DNA of 64,000 nt from Brevibacillus sp. (GTDB taxonomy: Bacteria > Bacillota > Bacilli > Brevibacillales > Brevibacillaceae), in the NCBI GenBank assembly GCA_017656235.1, contig JACDOF010000006.1, positions 1 to 64,000 on the forward strand, read 5' to 3'. Shown piece after piece: positions 19,260 through 29,337 of the stretch. Positions within the stretch are counted from its first letter, which is position 1. Each line of letters begins with the position of its first letter. Both the position numbers and the translations under genes were made by a program. The notes beneath the pieces were generated by a model that ran no database searches, was not told where the DNA came from, and was given only the letters and a program-made list of their open reading frames with translations.

Positions 19260-20015
19260 TCAGGAAAGGGAGAGCTTTTCCAACTGCTCGAGGAACGATC
19301 GGCTCTTCAGCCGCAGCTCCAGGTGCTCGTCCATAAAGCGGTGCAGGACGTGTCTAAGCTGGCTGCGTGTCGACGCTTTTACTTCGATTTCGCCCAATCG
19401 TTCCAGGTCGAACAGTTGAAACAGCCGCAGCAACTTCCAGGTAGCGGGGGCGACGGTTATCGCATACGGATCGCTTCCCTGACAGGCCGGACAGAGCAGA
19501 CCGCCCTGCGTGACGCTGAAAACGTAGGGCTCCTGCTCGCTTCCACAGCGCGTACAGCCGTGCAGATGGGGACGGATACCCGCTACCACGAGCATCTTGC
19601 TTTCAAAGATGCGGCATAGAATTTCCGGATCACGACCCTCATCCAGATAGCGAAGGGTCAGTGACAACAGCTGAAAAACAAAAGGATTGGCTTCCCGTTC
19701 TTCGCTCAGCCGATCTGTCAGTTCCGCGATGTAGGCCGCGTAAGCGGTGCGTGCAAGGTCCTGGCGAAGTTCCCGATACGACTCGATGATGTCCCCTTGG
19801 GACAGGTCGGGCATGCCCGTTCCAGGCCCTGCCTTGCACAGAAAGAAACCGTATGTAAACAGTTGAGACACGGCAGCGAGGCGGCTCTTCGGCTTTTTGG
19901 CGCCGCGAGCCATCACGCCTACTTTGCCGTGTTCTCGGGTGAACAGGGTGACGACCTTGTTGGATTCACCGTAATTTGTCGTTCGGATGACGATACCTTC
20001 CCACTTTACAAGCAT
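19260..20015 (-). CDS. recO: DNA repair protein RecO
   Basis: A 251-residue RecFOR-pathway mediator that loads RecA on SSB-coated DNA. The N-terminal OB fold ([42 protein letters not shown]) is typical. The middle is helical, and a zinc finger (CTRCGS ... LLCPACQG) lies near residue 155-180. The gene starts inside the end of yqzL (10-base overlap) and ends just before the glyQS promoter, matching the Bacillales order era-yqzL-recO-glyQ. Confidence 0.96.
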   Translation of the reverse strand: MLVKWEGIVIRTTNYGESNKVVTLFTREHGKVGVMARGAKKPKSRLAAVSQLFTYGFFLCKAGPGTGMPDLSQGDIIESYRELRQDLARTAYAAYIAELTDRLSEEREANPFVFQLLSLTLRYLDEGRDPEILCRIFESKMLVVAGIRPHLHGCTRCGSEQEPYVFSVTQGGLLCPACQGSDPYAITVAPATWKLLRLFQLFDLERLGEIEVKASTRSQLRHVLHRFMDEHLELRLKSRSFLEQLEKLSLS

Positions 20016-20158
20016 GCCGTCGATTCACCCAGTTCCTGCCGGGTGGAATCGGCTTCTTCATCGGCAAACTGACTCAGTTTTTGCTGGTCCCGATAAAGAA
20101 GATAGGCGTGGATGTCACCGGTAGAAGCGAAATAACGCCAAGAAAAGTCGCGAAGCAT
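20006..20158 (-). CDS. yqzL: YqzL family small protein
   Basis: A 50-residue protein between era and recO. It begins [20 protein letters not shown] and continues [17 protein letters not shown]. The core W-[KR]-x-F-x-x-TG-x-[IV]-x-[AL]-Y-LLY is the hallmark of the YqzL family, found at this exact position in Bacillales. Its function is unknown. The ATG at 20158 has AGGAAAGG 9 bases upstream; other in-frame ATGs at 20164 and 20167 are possible. It overlaps recO by 10 bases. Confidence 0.88.
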   Translation of the reverse strand: MLRDFSWRYFASTGDIHAYLLYRDQQKLSQFADEEADSTRQELGESTACL

Positions 20159-20286
20159 ATGCATCATCCTTTCCTGATTTCCGCTGATCCACTTCTGTCT
20201 TTAGGGTCCACCCATGTGATTCTTTCTATGCCATGGAAATATTGACACGTAAAGCCTTGAAAGCAAATGGCGGACGGCGAGCCGCC

Positions 20287-21634
<1,348 letters not shown>

Positions 21635-22033
21635 TCAATGGGTGATAACTTTTAGCAGGTGGGCCAGTTTGTCCGCCAGCGGCAGGCCAAAGACCCAAAT
21701 GCCGATGACGACAGCGGTCATTGCAGCCAGCAGTACGGCACCAGCAGCGGTGTCTTTGGCCATTTTCGCCTGTTCACGCCATTCGGAGGTGACGAGATCG
21801 ACGACCGCTTCGACAGCCGTATTCATCAACTCCATTGTGATTACCAGTCCAATGGCAAAAAAAACCAGCAACACATCGCTGCGTGGTATCTCAAGCCACC
21901 ATGCCGCCAGCAGCACGAGAAGGGCGGCCAGGACGTGAATTCGCATGTTTCGCTGTGTCTTCAGGGCATGGACGATGCCGTAACAGGCGTGCTGAACACT
22001 GCCCCAAAACCGCGTCTCCCTCACAACGGCCAC
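21635..22033 (-). CDS. dgkA: Undecaprenol kinase / diacylglycerol kinase family
   Basis: A 132-residue small membrane kinase. The core has the family pattern ACYGIVHALKTQRNMRIHVLAA and MELMNTAVEAVVDLVT, where the ExxNTAxE motif binds Mg-ATP, plus three hydrophobic segments. In Gram-positives this protein phosphorylates undecaprenol to recycle the cell-wall lipid carrier. Start is GTG at 22033, or GTG at 22024 which has the better ribosome site (AAGGTGG, 5 bases). It follows ybeY immediately. Confidence 0.92.
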   Translation of the reverse strand: MAVVRETRFWGSVQHACYGIVHALKTQRNMRIHVLAALLVLLAAWWLEIPRSDVLLVFFAIGLVITMELMNTAVEAVVDLVTSEWREQAKMAKDTAAGAVLLAAMTAVVIGIWVFGLPLADKLAHLLKVITH

Positions 22034-22034
22034 C

Positions 22035-22514
22035 TTACCTTGTCAGCCCGACGTTTTGCAGGATCTGTTCCTGACGGGCAAACATATCTTTTTCTTCCTC
22101 CTCAGTCCCGTGGTCATACCCCAACAAATGCAGAAAGCCGTGGACAGCGAGAAAGCCCAGTTCCCGCTCCAGAGAGTGACCGTATTCGTTCGCCTGTGCG
22201 ACGGCCTGCGGGACGGAGATGACGATGTCGCCCAAAAGGTTGGGCAGTTCCTCCTCCGCTTCTTCGTCGAGAAAAATTTCCATCTCGCCCTCTCCTGTCT
22301 CGTTCATGGCAAAGGAGAGCACATCGGTTGGCCGGTCAATCCCGCGGTACTGACGGTTTAACTGGTGAATCCGCTCGTTGTCCACCAACGTTACGACCAC
22401 TTCACCTGATACTCCTTCTGCTTTGGCCGCCTCTGTCAGGCAGGTTTTGATCAGTTGAAACTGCTGCTCCGTCAGTGACTGATCCTGTTCGTCAATCAAT
22501 TCTATTGTCAACAC
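22035..22514 (-). CDS. ybeY: Endoribonuclease YbeY (16S rRNA maturation)
   Basis: A 159-residue metalloprotein for 16S rRNA 3' processing and ribosome quality control. The zinc motif H-x3-H-x5-H is seen in AVHGFLHLLGYDHG, and LNRQYRGIDRPTDVLSFAM is the conserved upstream block. Start is GTG at 22514 with GAGGG 7 bases upstream. It lies only 44 bases after phoH, where pgpH is usually found. Confidence 0.96.
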   Translation of the reverse strand: MLTIELIDEQDQSLTEQQFQLIKTCLTEAAKAEGVSGEVVVTLVDNERIHQLNRQYRGIDRPTDVLSFAMNETGEGEMEIFLDEEAEEELPNLLGDIVISVPQAVAQANEYGHSLERELGFLAVHGFLHLLGYDHGTEEEEKDMFARQEQILQNVGLTR

Positions 22515-22558
22515 GTTTCGTCCCTCGTTTTCTGCGTAGTGTTCACGCGTTTTCGCCG

Positions 22559-23524
22559 CTACATCTGTGCCTCGGCTTTGGCGTATGCATCGATCACCTT
22601 TTGCACCAAGCTGTGCCGTACGACGTCCGATTCCTGGAACCGAATAAACGCAATCTCCGGTACCTCGGCGAGGATGCGCTCTGCTTCGCGCAGACCGGAC
22701 AGTTTCCCCTTGGGCAGATCAATCTGCGTCACGTCGCCGGTAATCACCATCTTGGAGCCGAATCCAAGCCGCGTCAAAAACATTTTCATCTGTTCAGGCG
22801 TGGTGTTCTGGGCCTCGTCCAAGATGACAAAGGAATCTTCCAGGGTGCGGCCGCGCATATAGGCGAGCGGAGCTACTTCGATCAGTCCGCGCTCCATCAT
22901 TTTCGCCACCTGTTCGGTTCCCAGCATGTCGTACAGGGCATCATACAAGGGCCGCAGGTAGGGATCCACCTTCTCCTGCAAATCACCTGGCAAAAAGCCC
23001 AAGTTCTCCCCTGCCTCCACGGCCGGCCGGGTGAGGACGATCCGTTTGACTCTGCCGTTCTTCAGCGCATTGACAGCCATCACCACCGCCAGGTACGTTT
23101 TGCCGGTCCCTGCCGGTCCAATCCCAAAGACGATGTCGTAGCGCTTGATAGACGACAGGTAGTGACGCTGCCCCAGTGTTTTGGCCCGGATCAGTTTGCC
23201 GCGCTGGGTGCGGGCTACCTCTTCCTCATACAGGTGAAGAAGCTGCTCCACTTCCCCACTTTCTGCCAGCGAGATGGCGTATGACACGTCTCTCTCGGTC
23301 AAGGTAATGCCCCGCCGGATCAACTGCAGCAGAATGCGGAACAGCCCTGCCAGCTTTTCCACCTCAGCCGCTTCTCCAGTAATCCTCAACTCACCGTCGC
23401 GGGTGACGATTTGGGCCGTCGTCCCTGTTTCAATCAGTTTCAGGTGCGAGTCGTGCGGGCCGAACAGCAGCAGCGCCTCGGATGCGTCCGCAATTGGAAT
23501 TTTCACCTCTTCTTTTACTTGCAA
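22559..23524 (-). CDS. phoH: PhoH-like ATPase
   Basis: A protein of about 321 residues with an N-terminal KH-like region and a RecA-like ATPase core: Walker A GIGPAGTGKTYLA and Walker B SFVILDEAQNTTPEQ, then RLGFGSKMVITGDVTQIDLP. PhoH proteins are linked to RNA metabolism and usually stand next to ybeY. The start is unsettled: GTG at 23536 overlaps its own ribosome site, while TTG at 23524 has AAGGAG 10 bases upstream and is chosen here. Confidence 0.93.
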   Translation of the reverse strand: MQVKEEVKIPIADASEALLLFGPHDSHLKLIETGTTAQIVTRDGELRITGEAAEVEKLAGLFRILLQLIRRGITLTERDVSYAISLAESGEVEQLLHLYEEEVARTQRGKLIRAKTLGQRHYLSSIKRYDIVFGIGPAGTGKTYLAVVMAVNALKNGRVKRIVLTRPAVEAGENLGFLPGDLQEKVDPYLRPLYDALYDMLGTEQVAKMMERGLIEVAPLAYMRGRTLEDSFVILDEAQNTTPEQMKMFLTRLGFGSKMVITGDVTQIDLPKGKLSGLREAERILAEVPEIAFIRFQESDVVRHSLVQKVIDAYAKAEAQM

Positions 23525-23548
23525 AAGGCCTTTCACTCCTTAACGTCA

Positions 23549-24772
23549 TCATTGGTCAGATGTATCAGCACCCGGCTGTGGAGCCGGCGGCAGCGTCACA
23601 ATCGGCTGCTCCTCGGTTATGTCTTCAATCACGGCGTAATGTACGCTCAAGTAAACTTTACCATCCTCCTCTTTTGTGTGCAAAACTTTTTCATCTTTAA
23701 TTCTTGCATCTTCACCCGCTTTTTTCAAAACATCATGTTGAGCGATTCGTTTGGCCAGCGCAATCGCTTCCTCCCGGCTTCGCTTCTGCTTCTGCTCTTC
23801 GACCGCGTACAGCGTCTCTTTTTTCCATCCCAGCGGCAAGCGGAAGTCTCCATACCCGAGGTAGGCACGCTCTTCGCTATGTTTAAAACGCTCAAACGGT
23901 TCCGGGCGAAGCGGCCACAGGCGGATCGCATATTCTCCGGCCAAAAGTGAGTAACGAGACTGCTGTTCGCCGGTGTAGCTGTATCTCGTTTGGGTGAGCG
24001 GTACCGAAACATTGACCACATACCACACTTCCCCCTCAACCCTGCCGCGGGCCGCCACCAGCGCCTGTCTTCCGCCGCTGCCGATGACTCCTGAAATCAA
24101 CACCTGACCTTTGTCAACAAACTGGTTAACCTTCACCACGGTCTTGCCCGCCTCGGCCTGAATGCGGTGAATCACGGCCTTTTTCTTGGCGATCAGATGG
24201 CGCGGACTATACATTTTGGGCGGCTCAGGCTGTTCTTTCTCCACCACCTGGATAATCGCCTTGGTCCCCTTCAGTTCCACACCGATCCAGGAAGCGTCCG
24301 GCACCATCGCCAGCAATTGCTGCTGCAGATACTGGGGTTCCTTTAGTTTGACCTTCCAGGCCCACGGTTTAATCCCGATTTTTGATGCTGCCTGCTGCAG
24401 TTCCTCGGCGGGGATGTTCCTGGCGCCGACGATTTCCACGCTCCAGATCAGGGAAGAGAGCATGTACAATCCGAGAAAAAAAAGAAAAATCCCGATCGTG
24501 AAACCTGGCCGAAGCCGCATGCGAATCAGCCAGAAAGGCATTCCTTCCCGCCTGACCACGCGGCAGCGACAGCCTGTCTCACGAAGAAGCGGCCGCAAAC
24601 GAAAATAGTCGCGAACCAGGATGTCGCATTCCCCTTCCTCAGGTGAGCGGCGTCTGATGTTCCAGATGTAGAAGCCTTCGCGCACAGCCATGTTGATCAG
24701 CCGCTCAAAACGCTTGCCGCGAACGGCAATCGTGACATGACCCTCCGTCCACTCCTTCAAAACATTGCGCAT
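23549..24772 (-). CDS. yqfD: Sporulation protein YqfD
   Basis: A 407-residue sporulation-associated membrane protein. The soluble N-terminus (EWTEGHVTIAVRGKRFERLINMAVREGFYIWNI) is followed by one strong transmembrane segment (GIFLFFLGLYMLSSLIWSVEIVG, about residue 90-115) and a large external domain. ATG at 24772 is fixed by AGGAGG 8 bases upstream; the longer open frame would run into yqfC. It is required for proper engulfment-stage development in Bacillus relatives and pairs with yqfC. The mechanism is unknown. Confidence 0.93.
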   Translation of the reverse strand: MRNVLKEWTEGHVTIAVRGKRFERLINMAVREGFYIWNIRRRSPEEGECDILVRDYFRLRPLLRETGCRCRVVRREGMPFWLIRMRLRPGFTIGIFLFFLGLYMLSSLIWSVEIVGARNIPAEELQQAASKIGIKPWAWKVKLKEPQYLQQQLLAMVPDASWIGVELKGTKAIIQVVEKEQPEPPKMYSPRHLIAKKKAVIHRIQAEAGKTVVKVNQFVDKGQVLISGVIGSGGRQALVAARGRVEGEVWYVVNVSVPLTQTRYSYTGEQQSRYSLLAGEYAIRLWPLRPEPFERFKHSEERAYLGYGDFRLPLGWKKETLYAVEEQKQKRSREEAIALAKRIAQHDVLKKAGEDARIKDEKVLHTKEEDGKVYLSVHYAVIEDITEEQPIVTLPPAPQPGADTSDQ

Positions 24773-24854
24773 TCTCCCATCCTCCTTCCCTGTTCGCCTG
24801 CTTTTTTGCCGAATCGTGTCCTGGTACCGTCGCCGCGGTTTTCCCCCGTGCTGC

Positions 24855-25136
24855 TCACTGTTCGATGAACCTGACGCCGGCAATCCTCCCTTCGAGCAGT
24901 ACCTCTTCCGGCAGAATCGCCCGGATCACCAACTGTTCACCATTGACAATCAACTGCCCATTGGTTAATAACAAACGGAGCTCTTTGTCACTAAAATGAA
25001 GAACTCCGCGGTGATTCTCTATGTACATTTGCAAATGTCCAATCATGGTGATGCGCGGGACTTCCAATACCACATCCTGCGGCAAATCCAGGACACCCGC
25101 TGCCAGATGGCGCAGTCGGCGACTCCATCGCTTCAT
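24855..25136 (-). CDS. yqfC: Sporulation protein YqfC
   Basis: A 93-residue protein of the YqfC/YabP family. It shows the compact beta-rich pattern LDLPQDVVLEVPRITMIGHLQMYIENHRGVLHFSDKELRL typical of small spore-cortex or coat-assembly factors. ATG at 25136 has AAGGGGG 7 bases upstream. It is the first gene of the yqfC-yqfD-phoH-ybeY-dgkA-cdd-era run. Confidence 0.9.
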   Translation of the reverse strand: MKRWSRRLRHLAAGVLDLPQDVVLEVPRITMIGHLQMYIENHRGVLHFSDKELRLLLTNGQLIVNGEQLVIRAILPEEVLLEGRIAGVRFIEQ

Positions 25137-25223
25137 GGAAAAGCCCCCTTCATTAATGTGGCGCTGCTGCGCTTGCCTGTGCATCTTTGGCGAGTCATAT
25201 GGTCGTGCGCGGAGGGAGTTTCT

Positions 25224-25251
25224 TCTATAACCCTATGCAGAAGGTCGTCAA
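25224..25251 (-). promoter_or_regulatory. Possible promoter of the yqfC operon
   Basis: Minus strand: -35 TTGACG (25246-25251), 16-base spacer, -10 TATAGA (25224-25229), about 90 bases before yqfC. It reads as sigma-A type; a sporulation promoter could also exist in this 230-base gap but I cannot identify one. Confidence 0.45.
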
Positions 25252-25363
25252 TCATGCGAACAAAAGTAACATTCCCTGATTGGGCATATGGCGCCGGAAG
25301 AGGGCGCGTGCGTCAGGAGGACGAGAAACAGCAAAAGACAGACGCAGGGGGTTGGCTTGATGA

Positions 25364-25402
25364 CAAAAAAATCTCGTACCACTGCAGATCGTGATACGAG
25401 AT
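25364..25402 (-). terminator. Terminator of the nfeD-floA operon
   Basis: ATCTCGTA (25371-25378) pairs with TACGAGAT (25395-25402), and the minus strand continues with seven T residues. It lies about 30 bases past the stop of the last operon gene. Confidence 0.8.
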
Positions 25403-25432
25403 CGTCATCGTTTCCATGATTTGCGTGAAGGT

Positions 25433-26047
25433 TCACAGTTGGCCCGGTCCGGAACGGTAGGGGGGACGGTAGGGCGCTTTGGCTCGTGGCGGTGCAAAAA
25501 TCAGAGCCCATTTCAGCCCTTCTCGGGGCGCTACCTTTGCTGACTGGAGAGGGCGACGGGGAACGGCTGTGTCAGGCTTCTGCATGCGGCCCCGAGCAGG
25601 ATGCGGTGTGCCGGCTGAGGACAGACTCCCCCTGTCAGCCGTCCCAAGCGAAGGCGTAAACGGGTTCCCGGAGGGACTCACCTTCCCGGACTCCCCTTCC
25701 GCCGCCAGCGGCTCCAACGAATCGGCTTCATCTGACTCCGCCCAGTCTGTCCAGACCCCTTCTCCTTTTTCCTGACCGGTTACCGGCTCTGCCCAATCAA
25801 ACGGGTAGGTACGTTCGCCGTCGGCGGTCGCGCTCTCCTTACCCCTCAGCGGTTTCTGCCTGGACTCCTGCTCACCAAATGGAAAATCCGTCATTTCGCT
25901 CAGCATCTTGCCCCATTTGGCTGCCCGCTGATTTCCTCTTCGAGTGGCTTTGCCAAACAGGAGGTAGCCAAAAAATCCGATGATCAGCGGCCAGAATTCG
26001 CTTGCGATGTCGAGGAGCAGTCCAATCAATTTGAACCAGTCAAGCAT
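25433..26047 (-). CDS. Hypothetical single-pass membrane protein downstream of floA
   Basis: A 204-residue protein with one N-terminal hydrophobic segment (FKLIGLLLDIASEFWPLIIGFFGYLLFG), then a positively charged stop (KATRRGNQRAAKWGK) and a long, Pro/Ser/Glu-rich disordered region. The C-terminus ends in GLKWALIFAPPRAKAPYR, which looks like a constrained short motif and may be a binding peptide. It is third in the nfeD-floA operon, at the position of B. subtilis yqfB but unlike it in size. A link with flotillin-type membrane domains is inferred from position only. Confidence 0.6.
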   Translation of the reverse strand: MLDWFKLIGLLLDIASEFWPLIIGFFGYLLFGKATRRGNQRAAKWGKMLSEMTDFPFGEQESRQKPLRGKESATADGERTYPFDWAEPVTGQEKGEGVWTDWAESDEADSLEPLAAEGESGKVSPSGNPFTPSLGTADRGSLSSAGTPHPARGRMQKPDTAVPRRPLQSAKVAPREGLKWALIFAPPRAKAPYRPPYRSGPGQL

Positions 26048-26062
26048 GGGCAATCAGCCCCC

Positions 26063-27064
26063 TTACTTGCTGTCGTGACCATCGGAAGCGGGATCGGCTG
26101 ATTCGCCGAATGATCTGCGCATCGCCGTATCGGCCACGATATTTTGCAGGTTGTAGTAATCCATCACACCCAGTTTTCCTTCCCGCAGCGCTTCGGCCAT
26201 CGCCAGCGGTACCTGCGCTTCCGCTTCCACCACTTTGGCTTTCATCTCCTGCACGCGAGCCAGCATCTCTTGTTCAAGCGCAACGGCCATAGCGCGGCGC
26301 TCTTCCGCCTTGGCCTGGGCAATTCGTTTGTCCGCTTCCGCCTGGTCGGTCTGCAGCTGCGCACCAATGTTTTTGCCCACGTCCACATCGGCAATGTCGA
26401 TCGACAAGATTTCAAAAGCAGTGCCGGCATCCAATCCTTTGCTCAGTACCGTCTGTGAAATGCGGTCCGGATTTTCCAAAACGTCCTTGTGCCGCTCCGC
26501 CGAACCGATTGTGGTCACAATTCCTTCGCCGACACGGGCAATAATCGTCTCTTCTCCGGCCCCCCCGACGAGCCGGTCAATATTGGCGCGAACCGTTACC
26601 TTAGCCTTTGCCCTTACTTCAATCCCGTTCATGGCCATGGCAGCGACGACCGGGGTTTCGATCACTTTCGGATTGACGCTCATCTGAACCGCCTGCAGGA
26701 CGTCGCGACCGGCCAGGTCAATAGCCGCCGCCCGTTCAAATCCAAGCGGAATGTCGGCCCGCTGTGCAGCGATCAGAGCATCAACTACGCGGTCCACGTT
26801 ACCGCCGGCCAGGTAGTGGCTCTCCAACTGGTTGGTGCTCAAATCAAGGCCGGCTTTTCGCGCCTTGATCAGGGGATTGACGATTTTCGCCGGCACGACT
26901 CGACGCAAGCGCATCGCGATCAAGGTGACCATGCCGACACGCACACCAGAAGCCAGTGCGGAAATCCAGAGCATGATCGGTACGAAAGAGAGAAAGATTG
27001 ACAACAAGACAATCACGACAGCAATGATGAAGATAGCCGGGAGAAATCCTCCATCAAAAGGCAT
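26063..27064 (-). CDS. floA: Flotillin-like protein FloA
   Basis: A 333-residue membrane scaffold protein (YqfA/FloA). An N-terminal membrane hairpin ([27 protein letters not shown]) leads into the SPFH-like core ([35 protein letters not shown]) and an EA-rich coiled region ([27 protein letters not shown]). It organises lipid-ordered membrane microdomains and is usually partnered with NfeD, encoded directly upstream here. Confidence 0.95.
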   Translation of the reverse strand: MPFDGGFLPAIFIIAVVIVLLSIFLSFVPIMLWISALASGVRVGMVTLIAMRLRRVVPAKIVNPLIKARKAGLDLSTNQLESHYLAGGNVDRVVDALIAAQRADIPLGFERAAAIDLAGRDVLQAVQMSVNPKVIETPVVAAMAMNGIEVRAKAKVTVRANIDRLVGGAGEETIIARVGEGIVTTIGSAERHKDVLENPDRISQTVLSKGLDAGTAFEILSIDIADVDVGKNIGAQLQTDQAEADKRIAQAKAEERRAMAVALEQEMLARVQEMKAKVVEAEAQVPLAMAEALREGKLGVMDYYNLQNIVADTAMRRSFGESADPASDGHDSK

Positions 27065-27084
27065 TTGTATCTACTCCTTTTTTA

Positions 27085-28458
27085 TTATTTTTCCCGCTCT
27101 TCAACGACGACGCGGGTACCTTCCACCTGTATGACGACTACCTCGGCGGCCGGAGCAATATACCCGCCAGCGCTAACCGCATCGACCCGCTTGCCCCCGA
27201 TGCGGACAATGCCGGCCGGACGCAGCGGCGTCAGCGTGGTACCGGTTTGCCCGATCAGTTCACGCTGGTCGCGCGGCGCGATGTACCCAGCTTCACTGCG
27301 CAGTTCGTCTTTCAGCACAAACTTGCTTAACAAGCCTTTGACCCCGTACCTCTTTACCAAGAGGAACGCGACAATGGCCGTAATCAAGGCGGCAATCCCG
27401 AGCGAAGCCAGCCCCTGCTCCGTATCATATGCCGCCAAAACCAGACCGGACGCGAGGCAGATAAATCCGATGATGCCGACGATCCCGCCGGGAAGGACGA
27501 TTTCCGCCAACATCAGGATGACTCCCAGGACGAACAGTCCTATGTGCAGCCACTCGGCAAAACCGGCGACATAATGACCAAAGAAGTACAATCCGAAAGA
27601 GAGCAGTCCTACCGTACCCGCGACGCCGAAGCCGGGGATGAACAGCTCAATCAGGATTCCCAGCAGACCAAGCAGCAGCAAAAAACTCATCACGAACGGA
27701 CTGGTCACAATGCGTGCCACCCGTTCACCAAGGGTGGGTTCGATGGTGGACACACGGTCGGGTTCGATGCCCAGATACTGGTACAGCTCTGTTTTGTCTG
27801 CGACGATCTTGTCGGCGTAGCCCAGTTCTGCTGCCTGGGTGGCATCAAGGGACAGAACCTTTCCCTTTTCTTTCAGCCCGGGTATTTCCAGGTCGATCTC
27901 GACCATTGCGCGGGCAATCCGGGGATCGCGCCCGTTTAACCGGGCTGCCGCCTCCATCTTTTCCGCCCAGGCCGAAATCACCTTGACGTCCGCAGCATTG
28001 CCAGCCAGATCAATCGGTGTCGCTGCCCCTATCGTGCTGCCCGGAGTCATCACAATTTGATCGGCATTGAGTGCGATAAACGTACCAGCGGAAAAAGCCT
28101 GATCGTCAATGTAGGCCACGACGTGCATGGTCGACTCGCGCACCAACTGTCCGATGTTCGTGGCGGCGTTGATTTCACCGCCCGGCGTATTGATGTCCAG
28201 AATAACCAGATCGGCCCCTTGTTCGGCCGCACTGGCAAACGCACGCGCCAGGAAGGCTTCCAGTCCGCGCTCGATTCCCTGTTCAACCGGGATGATGACA
28301 GCCTTCGTAAAGACGGTTTGGGCTGATTCCAACTGCGTCTCTGAGGTTCCTGTCGCCCGGGCCGATTGACTGCCGATAAGCAGCAGGAACAACGCGGCAG
28401 CCAACCAGACGATCATCAACACAAGACCTGTTTTCCGTCGAGGCAGAACAGCTTGCAC
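27085..28458 (-). CDS. yqeZ: NfeD-family membrane protease-like protein (YqeZ)
   Basis: A 457-residue long-form NfeD. It has an N-terminal signal/anchor, then a ClpP-like serine protease domain (VVAYIDDQAFSAGTFIALNADQIVMTPGSTIGAATP, with the Ser in SAG and the Lys base later), four membrane segments and a C-terminal OB-fold NfeD domain (GQTGTTLTPLRPAGIVRIGGKRVDAVSAGGYI). Start is GTG at 28458. It is first in an operon with floA, behind a sigma-W-type promoter. Confidence 0.93.
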   Translation of the reverse strand: MQAVLPRRKTGLVLMIVWLAAALFLLLIGSQSARATGTSETQLESAQTVFTKAVIIPVEQGIERGLEAFLARAFASAAEQGADLVILDINTPGGEINAATNIGQLVRESTMHVVAYIDDQAFSAGTFIALNADQIVMTPGSTIGAATPIDLAGNAADVKVISAWAEKMEAAARLNGRDPRIARAMVEIDLEIPGLKEKGKVLSLDATQAAELGYADKIVADKTELYQYLGIEPDRVSTIEPTLGERVARIVTSPFVMSFLLLLGLLGILIELFIPGFGVAGTVGLLSFGLYFFGHYVAGFAEWLHIGLFVLGVILMLAEIVLPGGIVGIIGFICLASGLVLAAYDTEQGLASLGIAALITAIVAFLLVKRYGVKGLLSKFVLKDELRSEAGYIAPRDQRELIGQTGTTLTPLRPAGIVRIGGKRVDAVSAGGYIAPAAEVVVIQVEGTRVVVEEREK

Positions 28459-28508
28459 TCCTTTCCCTCCCTCCTGTTACGTATTGTTTCTGATAAAAGC
28501 TACTAACA

Positions 28509-28536
28509 TATACGGACGGGTAAGGAGAATGTTTCA
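28509..28536 (-). promoter_or_regulatory. Sigma-W-type (ECF) promoter of nfeD-floA
   Basis: Minus strand: -35 TGAAAC (28531-28536), exactly 16 bases, then CGTATA (28509-28514). This is the sigma-W consensus (TGAAAC-N16-CGTA). The B. subtilis yqeZ-yqfAB operon is a known sigma-W target, so cell-envelope-stress control appears conserved. Sigma-W itself is not in the window. Confidence 0.8.
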
Positions 28537-28554
28537 AAAAAAAGAAAAAACATC

Positions 28555-28587
28555 AAAAAACCCGGTCTGCCGCAACAGACCGGGTTT
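28555..28587 (-). terminator. Terminator of the rpsU-yqeY operon
   Basis: ACCCGGTCTG (28560-28569) pairs with CAGACCGGGT (28576-28585); the minus strand continues with a T run. It lies just after the yqeY stop. Confidence 0.9.
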
Positions 28588-28593
28588 GCTTCA

Positions 28594-29040
28594 TCAGGTA
28601 TCCAGTTCATCAGCAACGATTTGTTGGACGAGGGTGCCGTCAGCTCTGCCTTTTACCTTCGGCATGATGGCTCCCATTACTTTCCCCATCTCCTTTTTGG
28701 ACGCTGCGCCGACAGCGGCTATCGTCTCGCGCACCAGTTGACGGATGTCCGCTTCGCTCAACTGTTCCGGCAGATAGGAGGTAAGCACATCGATTTCCTC
28801 ACGGGTCTTGCTCGCCAGGTCCTCTCGCCCGGCTTTTTCAAACTCTTGGAGGGAGTCACGGCGTTGCTTTAACTCACGGGTCAAGATGGTGAGCACATCG
28901 TCATCAGACAACGAATCACCCTTTTGAATCTCTTCGTTCTTGACAGCGGCTTTAATCATGCGAATAACAGAGAGCTTGACAGCGGCTTTGTCCTTCATTG
29001 CCTGTTTCATATCCTGATTGAGTCGCTCCAGTAAACTCAT
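28594..29040 (-). CDS. yqeY: GatB/YqeY domain protein
   Basis: A 148-residue all-helical protein of the YqeY family, related to the tRNA-binding tail of GatB. It begins [37 protein letters not shown] and contains [18 protein letters not shown] and [18 protein letters not shown], the standard blocks. The cellular role is not established; a tRNA-related function is inferred from GatB. It is next to rpsU as in most Bacillales. Confidence 0.94.
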   Translation of the reverse strand: MSLLERLNQDMKQAMKDKAAVKLSVIRMIKAAVKNEEIQKGDSLSDDDVLTILTRELKQRRDSLQEFEKAGREDLASKTREEIDVLTSYLPEQLSEADIRQLVRETIAAVGAASKKEMGKVMGAIMPKVKGRADGTLVQQIVADELDT

Positions 29041-29058
29041 GACAAGCCCTCCTGAAGA

Positions 29059-29232
29059 TTAGTACTTGCGCTTACGAGCAGCTTCAGATTTTTTCTTGCG
29101 CGCAACGCTCGGCTTCTCAAAGTGGCGGCGTTTGCGAAGCTCAGCCATCACACCCGCTTTTGCACTTTCACGCTTGAAGCGGCGCAGTGCGCTCTCCAAT
29201 GACTCGTTTTTACGAACGCGAACCTCAGCCAT
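29059..29232 (-). CDS. rpsU: 30S ribosomal protein S21
   Basis: A 57-residue basic protein: [21 protein letters not shown] ... [31 protein letters not shown] is canonical S21. The start at 29232 (ATG) has the ribosome site AGGGAGGGAAGAC just upstream and gives the normal length. Confidence 0.98.
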   Translation of the reverse strand: MAEVRVRKNESLESALRRFKRESAKAGVMAELRKRRHFEKPSVARKKKSEAARKRKY

Positions 29233-29295
29233 CTGTCTTCCCTCCCTCCGCTTGAAACCGTGAGACAACTGTTCAAGCACAGACTGTCAACTTTC

Positions 29296-29325
29296 ATTAT
29301 AGGGCAGACGGCCGTCTCCGGTCAA
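29296..29325 (-). promoter_or_regulatory. rpsU promoter
   Basis: Minus strand: -35 TTGACC (29320-29325), 18-base spacer that is itself partly palindromic (GACGGCCGTC), perfect -10 TATAAT (29296-29301). Confidence 0.75.
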
Positions 29326-29337
29326 CCATTCCCGAGT

